From Treponema bryantii (lineage in GTDB: Bacteria; Spirochaetota; Spirochaetia; Treponematales; Treponemataceae), in the NCBI RefSeq assembly GCF_900111035.1, contig NZ_FOFU01000005.1, positions 1 to 64,000 on the forward strand: 64,000 nt of DNA, written 5' to 3'. Of this stretch, positions 60,466 through 64,000 are shown in pieces. Each line of letters starts with the position of its first letter. The first letter of the stretch is position 1. Under the pieces are notes generated by a model. That model was not told the DNA's origin and searched no databases. It saw nothing but the letters and a program-made list of their open reading frames with translations. The translations under genes and the position numbers were made by a program.

Positions 60466-61488
60466 TTATTCTTCATCATAAATTCCAATATATTTGACAA
60501 TCTTATACTTTCCTTCAATTTCTTTTATGGCAAAACTCACATAATTAATTGGATGCGAATACATTAGTTCAACTAAAATAGTATCTTTTTCATATTTGTC
60601 GATATCATCATTGAAAAAAGTATTTACGTAAATTTCAAAGGGGGCATTTTGATATTTCAAATCACTATAATCAATTAAAAAAGATTCCAAATATTTTTCT
60701 CTATTAATATCTGTAATGAAATATGTATCTAATAAAGTATTAAAACTTTTTTGTCCAAGAAAGGAGTAAAAACCAATTAGAATTTCGCGAATTTTATTTT
60801 CTTCAATTTTATCCAAAGGTTTTCTATTTAATTTCTGTTTTTTTTCTTTTAAACAATTTTCTACAATATCATAATCCGTAAGTTTTACATATTTATTTTG
60901 ATCAAAATAAGAAGAGTTATATTCTGAAATATTGTCTATTGGCATAGTTGAATAAGTTTCATAATCATAAAATTTTTTTTCATCAGCATTATAATGAATT
61001 CCATTTGTTGATTTAGTAAATCCCCAAAACACAATATCATTTTCTATGAAATTTATTCTAAAACAGGATAAATTTGATGATATATACTCTTTTGTTAGTT
61101 CATTTTTTGTTAAATAACAACCAACATGATTTTCATAAAACTTTTTTTCTTCTTCTGAAAATTTAGAAACATCATAAGTATATTTTTTTACATTGTCTAA
61201 ATTTATTATTTCAGGAAATTCATAATGAAAATCCTTAAAAATTGATTCTATAATTGTATTTATTTTAAAATCATATACAAATTCTGGTGAACCAAATTGA
61301 TTTTTTTCATCCTTTTTTTCCTTAAGTTTACGATTTTCTGTTTCCAGTTTTTGTATAGAATTAAATAATTTTTTATTTTCTTTTTCTATTGATTCATTTT
61401 TTTTCATTAATTCATCAATTTCTTTTGAATTACATCCTATAAAAACAATACTTAAACAAAAGATTGTTAAAACATTTTTTAATTTCAT
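60466..61488 (-). CDS. Coiled-coil lipoprotein, cassette-borne
   Basis: A 340-aa lipoprotein: signal KLKNVLTIFCLSIVFIGC with the lipobox cysteine at residue 19. A coiled coil follows immediately (about 22-60, EIDELMKKNESIEKENKKLFNSIQKLETENRKLKEKKDEK). The remainder (about 70-340) is a mixed soluble domain rich in Tyr, Asn and Phe, not recognised. I use the start at 61488, with AAGGAAGG upstream; an in-frame ATG at 61533 lies inside attC-5. Probably periplasmic. Confidence 0.72.
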   Translation of the reverse strand: MKLKNVLTIFCLSIVFIGCNSKEIDELMKKNESIEKENKKLFNSIQKLETENRKLKEKKDEKNQFGSPEFVYDFKINTIIESIFKDFHYEFPEIINLDNVKKYTYDVSKFSEEEKKFYENHVGCYLTKNELTKEYISSNLSCFRINFIENDIVFWGFTKSTNGIHYNADEKKFYDYETYSTMPIDNISEYNSSYFDQNKYVKLTDYDIVENCLKEKKQKLNRKPLDKIEENKIREILIGFYSFLGQKSFNTLLDTYFITDINREKYLESFLIDYSDLKYQNAPFEIYVNTFFNDDIDKYEKDTILVELMYSHPINYVSFAIKEIEGKYKIVKYIGIYDEE

Positions 61489-61506
61489 TTTTCCTTCCTT
61501 TTTATC

Positions 61507-61587
61507 CAGCCCAGTGGGCTGTGCGTATAACAACTGGTTGTACCGCAGCGGGCTTGACCCGCTGTCGGCTACGAACCTTTGTTATGA
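61507..61587 (-). mobile_element. attC-5 with cassette leader hairpin
   Basis: Cores GTATAAC (61525-61531) and GTTATGA (61581-61587) belong to different cassettes. The inner boxes equal those of attC-1; the tip is GCAGCGGG-CTTGA-CCCGCTG. The leader hairpin CAGCCC-AGT-GGGCTG (61507-61521) is a perfect 6-bp stem, 3 nt from the core. Confidence 0.88.
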
Positions 61588-61656
61588 CAAATTATATTTC
61601 TTATACAGAATCAGATTTCTTAAATCATTTTTTTTTTATGAAGATTCTGTACAACC

Positions 61657-61783
61657 ATTAGAAGCGTATGCCTCTATTATTATACTTTTCCTAAGCGGCG
61701 TAAAGCCGCGTACTATCGCTTCTTCGTCCAAGCCCTAAAGTTTAATTTTATTTTTTAATCGAGCTTGACTCGATTAAAAAATA
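61657..61783 (-). repeat. Shared structured 3' element, copy B
   Basis: Homologous to 58517-58640. It holds the AGAAGC/GCCTCT-like stem, CTAAGCGGC-GTAAA-GCCGCG, and a perfect 13-bp stem TTTTTTAATCGAG-CTTGA-CTCGATTAAAAAA (61751-61781). It starts 8 nt after the stop of the gene at 61791 and ends about 70 nt before attC-5. Differences from copy A are partly compensatory. Confidence 0.82.
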
Positions 61784-61790
61784 TACCATG

Positions 61791-62411
61791 TTAATTAATT
61801 TCAAAGTAATCGGTTCTTTGTTCAACCCACCTTAATTTTATTTTAGCCATATTTACTGATTTTATATTATAGGTATATTCTTTAACTATAATTTCCCCGT
61901 CATTTTTTAAGTAATAATCATAGATTATAAAATCAATATCAGACAATCCATCTTCATATGAATTTATTATATCTCTACCAACCGCAATAATTCTGTTGTC
62001 TCTTACCCAGCAAAATGAATCTATTCCTTTTGAACTCCCGAAAAAATCTATGAAAAGTAAATTTTCATTTTTATCAAATATTCCGAAAGCTGAGTCAGGT
62101 TCTCCATAAATTGAATATTTGCCACTTTTATTCTTTTCAAGAGAAGCATAGATATCATAATATGCAAATTCGTTTCCAAAGTAATTCCATTTTTTTAATA
62201 CTGGATATAAACGGTTTTTATATGATATTGGTGAATCCTGATTAAGAATGGAACGTTCTTCTGAAAACTTAAAGTTTTCGATTTTTGCATTTTTATCAAT
62301 TGATTGAATTTCTGATATCCACCATTTTAATTCCGGTGGAAACGGAAATTCCTGAGCGAAAAGATTAATATTCAAAAACCCAATTAATAATATTATAAAA
62401 AGTTTTTTCAT
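61791..62411 (-). CDS. Secreted cassette protein of unknown function (206 aa)
   Basis: A signal peptide (KKLFIILLIGFLNINLFA) precedes a soluble domain with many aromatic residues (FPFPPELKWWISEIQSIDKNAK near the mature N-terminus). The sequence alternates beta strands with short loops (EPDSAFGIFDKNENLLFIDFFGSSKG). No family recognised. The start lies 17 nt before the leader hairpin of attC-6. Its 3' side carries shared element B. Confidence 0.65.
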   Translation of the reverse strand: MKKLFIILLIGFLNINLFAQEFPFPPELKWWISEIQSIDKNAKIENFKFSEERSILNQDSPISYKNRLYPVLKKWNYFGNEFAYYDIYASLEKNKSGKYSIYGEPDSAFGIFDKNENLLFIDFFGSSKGIDSFCWVRDNRIIAVGRDIINSYEDGLSDIDFIIYDYYLKNDGEIIVKEYTYNIKSVNMAKIKLRWVEQRTDYFEIN

Positions 62412-62428
62412 ATATTTTTTCTAAAAAG

Positions 62429-62514
62429 GGCAGGCCAGTGAGCCTGTCGTCATAACAATTGCTTAAACCGCAAACCGGTTTGACCGGTTTGTCGGCTTTG
62501 AAGCTTTGTTAGGT
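62429..62514 (-). mobile_element. attC-6 with cassette leader hairpin
   Basis: Cores TCATAAC (62450-62456) and GTTAGGT (62508-62514); the second is a perfect consensus core in minus orientation (ACCTAAC). The inner boxes are GCTTAAACC and GGCTTTGAAGC; the tip is CAAACCGG-TTTGA-CCGGTTTG. The leader hairpin CAGGC/GCCTG (about 62429-62448) ends 3 nt from the core. The toxin stop codon lies within the right core. Confidence 0.87.
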
Positions 62515-62859
62515 TTTGTTACCATAATATCGAGATAATTTTGAAATTATTATTTCTTCAAAATTTCTTCGGCCATCGATTATTGTGTGAACAATTATCG
62601 TATTACCTGAGATTTCATAAACAATTCTATAATATTCTTGAATCAATTCTCTATATTTTGTTATTCCCTGTCGTTCCAATTCGGGAACTGTTCTTCCGCT
62701 TTTAGGATGTTTCTGAAGGGACATTACATTTTCTTCAAACTCAGAAATTATTCTTTCAACGTAATTTGGACTTCGAGAATAATGATAAGCAGCAATTTCA
62801 TCCAAATCTGCTTCGGCAAATTCTGAAATTATAATTTCTTCAATTTTTTCATCTTCCAA
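62509..62859 (-). CDS. RelE/ParE-family toxin (integron cassette)
   Basis: A 116-aa toxin: ISEFAEADLDEIAAYHYSRSPNYVERIISEFEENVMSLQKHPKSGRTVPEL, then YRELIQEYYRIVYEISGNTIIVHTIIDGRRNFEE, the ParE-type sheet with a Tyr-Arg-Ile-Val-Tyr strand. It starts within the antitoxin 3' end (11-nt overlap). Its TAA stop is part of the attC-6 core. It is different in sequence from the toxin at 57287, so the two systems are independent. Confidence 0.87.
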   Translation of the reverse strand: MEDEKIEEIIISEFAEADLDEIAAYHYSRSPNYVERIISEFEENVMSLQKHPKSGRTVPELERQGITKYRELIQEYYRIVYEISGNTIIVHTIIDGRRNFEEIIISKLSRYYGNKT

Positions 62860-63133
62860 GATTGTACTTCCTTCTTAGATTAGAAAAAACTTCTTTTGCA
62901 GGTTTTGTTCTTCCAGCCTGTACATCCATTTCAGAGAATTGAATGATTTTTAACAGATTGAATGCATCTTTCATTTCCTGATAAGATTCAACATCAATTA
63001 ATACTGCCCGTGATTCACCATTTTGTGTAATGATTAACGGTTCTTTTTTGTCATTTACAAAATTCATCATGTCAGCGGCATTTGTTTTTATATAGGAAAT
63101 CGGTTTAATACATTCCTGAACATTTGTAATCAT
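62849..63133 (-). CDS. Phd/YefM-family antitoxin (integron cassette)
   Basis: A 94-aa protein with the Phd fold: PISYIKTNAADMMNFVNDKKEPLIITQNGESRAVLIDVESYQEMKDAFNLL is a canonical Phd/YefM N-terminus. The C-terminus (GRTKPAKEVFSNLRRKYNLGR) binds the toxin. GGAGG precedes the ATG. It is the first gene of the toxin-antitoxin unit and sits downstream of the NUDIX gene without a complete attC between them. Confidence 0.88.
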   Translation of the reverse strand: MITNVQECIKPISYIKTNAADMMNFVNDKKEPLIITQNGESRAVLIDVESYQEMKDAFNLLKIIQFSEMDVQAGRTKPAKEVFSNLRRKYNLGR

Positions 63134-63208
63134 AAAAACCTCCAGTCTTTATATGATACTATATTAAGACTGATTTAACAAGAAAAAAGTAACTTTCCGT
63201 ACAGATAA

Positions 63209-63215
63209 ACCTAAC
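63209..63215 (-). mobile_element. Isolated integron core site inside a cassette
   Basis: ACCTAAC (minus GTTAGGT) equals the outer cores of attC-6 (right) and attC-7 (left). The NUDIX stop codon TAG is part of it. No foldable attC surrounds it. It is either a relic of a deleted attC or a secondary insertion site where a toxin-antitoxin cassette entered. Confidence 0.5.
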
Positions 63216-63714
63216 AGACTATATCTTTATACAATTCAAATCTAAGACTAACCGAATAGACAAATTCACCATTATCTATCATCTGCTGGATTTCTTCCGG
63301 ACTGCTCCATTTTGCATCTATAGTTTCTCCCGGCTGCAGGCGGATATCTTTAAGGTCAACATCTTTACATACCAGAAATAAATCCAGAAAATAGTTTTTC
63401 TTTTGATAAGTTGCAAAAAGCTTTAATTCTGATTCATCAATCTTAATGCCGGTTTCTTCTTCCAGCTCTCTAACAGCAGACTGTTTTGTAGTTTCGCCGG
63501 CAAGTGTACCACCTCCGGAAAATTCCCAAAGATTACCGCTTTTTTTATCGGGGTGCCTTTTTGTTATTAAAAATTTGCCCTCAGAGTTCTTTACCCAAAT
63601 TTCAGCACAAACATAAAACTCTCCTTCTGAAAAAGGCTGCCCTCGTTCATGAGTTTTATTTAGTGGATTTCGCTGACTATCATATAAATCCCAAAGTTCC
63701 ACTTTTTCCTCCAT
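63211..63714 (-). CDS. NUDIX hydrolase (integron cassette)
   Basis: A 167-aa protein with a complete Nudix box, GGTLAGETTKQSAVRELEEETGI (about residues 66-88; G-x5-E-x7-REUxEExGU). The N-terminal ELWDLYDSQRNPLNKTHERGQPF resembles the IPP-isomerase-like or YfcD branch of the family. It would hydrolyse a nucleoside diphosphate derivative. The 5' side has the leader hairpin of attC-7; the stop codon lies in the isolated core. Confidence 0.88.
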   Translation of the reverse strand: MEEKVELWDLYDSQRNPLNKTHERGQPFSEGEFYVCAEIWVKNSEGKFLITKRHPDKKSGNLWEFSGGGTLAGETTKQSAVRELEEETGIKIDESELKLFATYQKKNYFLDLFLVCKDVDLKDIRLQPGETIDAKWSSPEEIQQMIDNGEFVYSVSLRFELYKDIVC

Positions 63715-63737
63715 CTACTTTTTCTAAAAAACATAAG

Positions 63738-63818
63738 TGGCGCAGTGCGCCATCAACCTAACAACTGGTTGTACCGCAGGCAGCTTGACTGCCTGTCGGC
63801 TACGAACCTTTGTTATGT
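63738..63818 (-). mobile_element. attC-7 with cassette leader hairpin
   Basis: Cores ACCTAAC (63756-63762) and GTTATGT (63812-63818) belong to different cassettes. The inner boxes and tip (GCAGGCAG-CTTGA-CTGCCTG) equal attC-3. The leader hairpin TGGCGC-AGT-GCGCCA (63738-63752) is a perfect 6-bp stem, 3 nt from the core. Confidence 0.88.
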
Positions 63819-63821
63819 GAT

Positions 63822-64000
63822 TTACTTAATAAACGCAACTTCCAGATGTTTCTTTTCTTTTACACAATCCAACAGATAATAATTGATTATATTCTGATAC
63901 GGCATACCTGTTTCTTCTGCCATATTCTTAAAATATTCAATTACCTGATCGTCAAGGCGAATTGTTATTTGTTTCTTGAGTCTGTCTGCATAAGGATTTT
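63822..64000 (-). CDS. Ribbon-helix-helix (BrnA/CopG-like) antitoxin, N-terminus beyond the window
   Basis: The last ~58 codons of a minus-strand gene are visible, ending at TAA 63822-63824. KKQITIRLDDQVIEYFKNMAEETGMPYQNIINYYLLDCV is the ribbon-helix-helix fold of BrnA-type antitoxins. In such systems the toxin (BrnT) is encoded upstream, here beyond the window edge. attC-7 follows directly, so it is part of the next cassette and a third toxin-antitoxin candidate in the array. Confidence 0.75.
   Translation of the reverse strand, partial: NPYADRLKKQITIRLDDQVIEYFKNMAEETGMPYQNIINYYLLDCVKEKKHLEVAFIK

Larger units (their letters stand above)
57200..64000 (-). mobile_element. Integron gene-cassette array (distal part, no integrase in window)
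   Basis: Seven foldable attC sites and one truncated site separate short AT-rich minus-strand genes. Each gene is followed on its own strand by an attC. In that orientation the first internal arm (L'') carries an unpaired C after GTT, the same extra-helical base that sets strand choice in known attC sites. Each cassette has complementary half-cores at its two ends. Cargo is typical: toxin-antitoxin pairs, secreted unknowns, NUDIX. A chromosomal integron is known in Treponema denticola. IntI and attI are expected to the right. Confidence 0.88.

Noticed and set aside
61464-61738. Plus-strand frames across attC-5 and the shared 3' element
   Set aside because: They read through a folded recombination site, lack ribosome-binding sites and oppose the cassette direction.
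57219-63818. CRISPR array as an explanation of the repeated 60-80-bp blocks
   Set aside because: The repeats are 0.3-1.2 kb apart, separated by whole genes, have paired variable cores, and no spacers or cas genes occur.
57200-63818. Leader hairpins as intrinsic terminators
   Set aside because: Stems are only 5-6 bp and none is followed by a consistent T-tract in the cassette direction.

Overview
The window looks like a chromosome segment from a gut- or rumen-type spirochaete, most likely Treponema. The reasons are: moderately AT-rich DNA; spirochaete-typical proteins (a large periplasmic-propeller adenylate/guanylate cyclase, a DUF1846 protein, PFL/DUF711, a PFK with GGNGT and PKTIDND signatures); and, at the right end, an array of integron gene cassettes of the kind known from Treponema denticola. 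No rRNA or tRNA gene was recognised. The genus is inference; the gene content is read from the sequence.

Layout. (1) 109-1852: a small minus-strand pair, an XRE-type regulator and a CPBP membrane protease. (2) 2044-14029: a type I restriction-modification island (hsdM, hsdS, hsdR) with AT-rich cargo spliced between hsdS and hsdR. The cargo is a PD-(D/E)XK nuclease, a vestige of an hsdS 3' end, two overlapping genes of unknown function, and a Fic protein framed by perfect 42-bp direct repeats. A GmrSD-like DUF262/HNH protein follows hsdR. (3) 14036-22209: a tightly spaced operon: coaX behind a structured leader, an ECF transporter S component, trkA-trkH potassium uptake, a lipoprotein, and a ketosynthase / Ntn-hydrolase / dehydratase trio. 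(4) 22301-30791: a GH3 beta-glycosidase with a GPH sugar symporter, FabG, a C39-like peptidase, an ACT/metallo-beta-lactamase protein and a second ketosynthase. The two ketosynthases, dehydratase and FabG together resemble part of an aryl-polyene or unusual fatty-acid pathway without a visible carrier protein. (5) 30879-57179: mostly housekeeping and accessory genes: a diguanylate cyclase, DUF1846, PqqD-like, an OPT transporter, a YczE-like protein, a large cyclase, PFK, an FMN enzyme, a LuxR membrane regulator, a GntR-ABC operon, GNAT, PFL, GH18, a ModF-like ABC protein, YchJ, RlmB, a HlyIII-like protein, a second Ntn-hydrolase, an oxidoreductase and a nitroreductase.

(6) 57200-64000 (right edge): a minus-strand integron cassette array. 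Seven foldable attC sites and one truncated site separate short AT-rich cassettes carrying toxin-antitoxin pairs, secreted or lipoprotein unknowns, a discoidin-like protein and a NUDIX hydrolase. The two half-cores of each cassette match each other rather than their neighbour. Each cassette also starts with a base-paired hairpin exactly 3 nt from the recombination core, and the hairpin arms covary between cassettes. I regard this hairpin as the most interesting structure in the window. No integrase gene is present; by cassette polarity intI/attI should lie to the right of the window.

Window-wide patterns: a GC-rich ~80-bp palindromic repeat occurs three times and a GTCATTGCGAG repeat twice. 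Several genes have a sigma70-like -10 box 5-10 nt before the ATG and no Shine-Dalgarno sequence, which suggests leaderless mRNAs. Three promoter regions share an array of TGACA/TGTCA half-sites.
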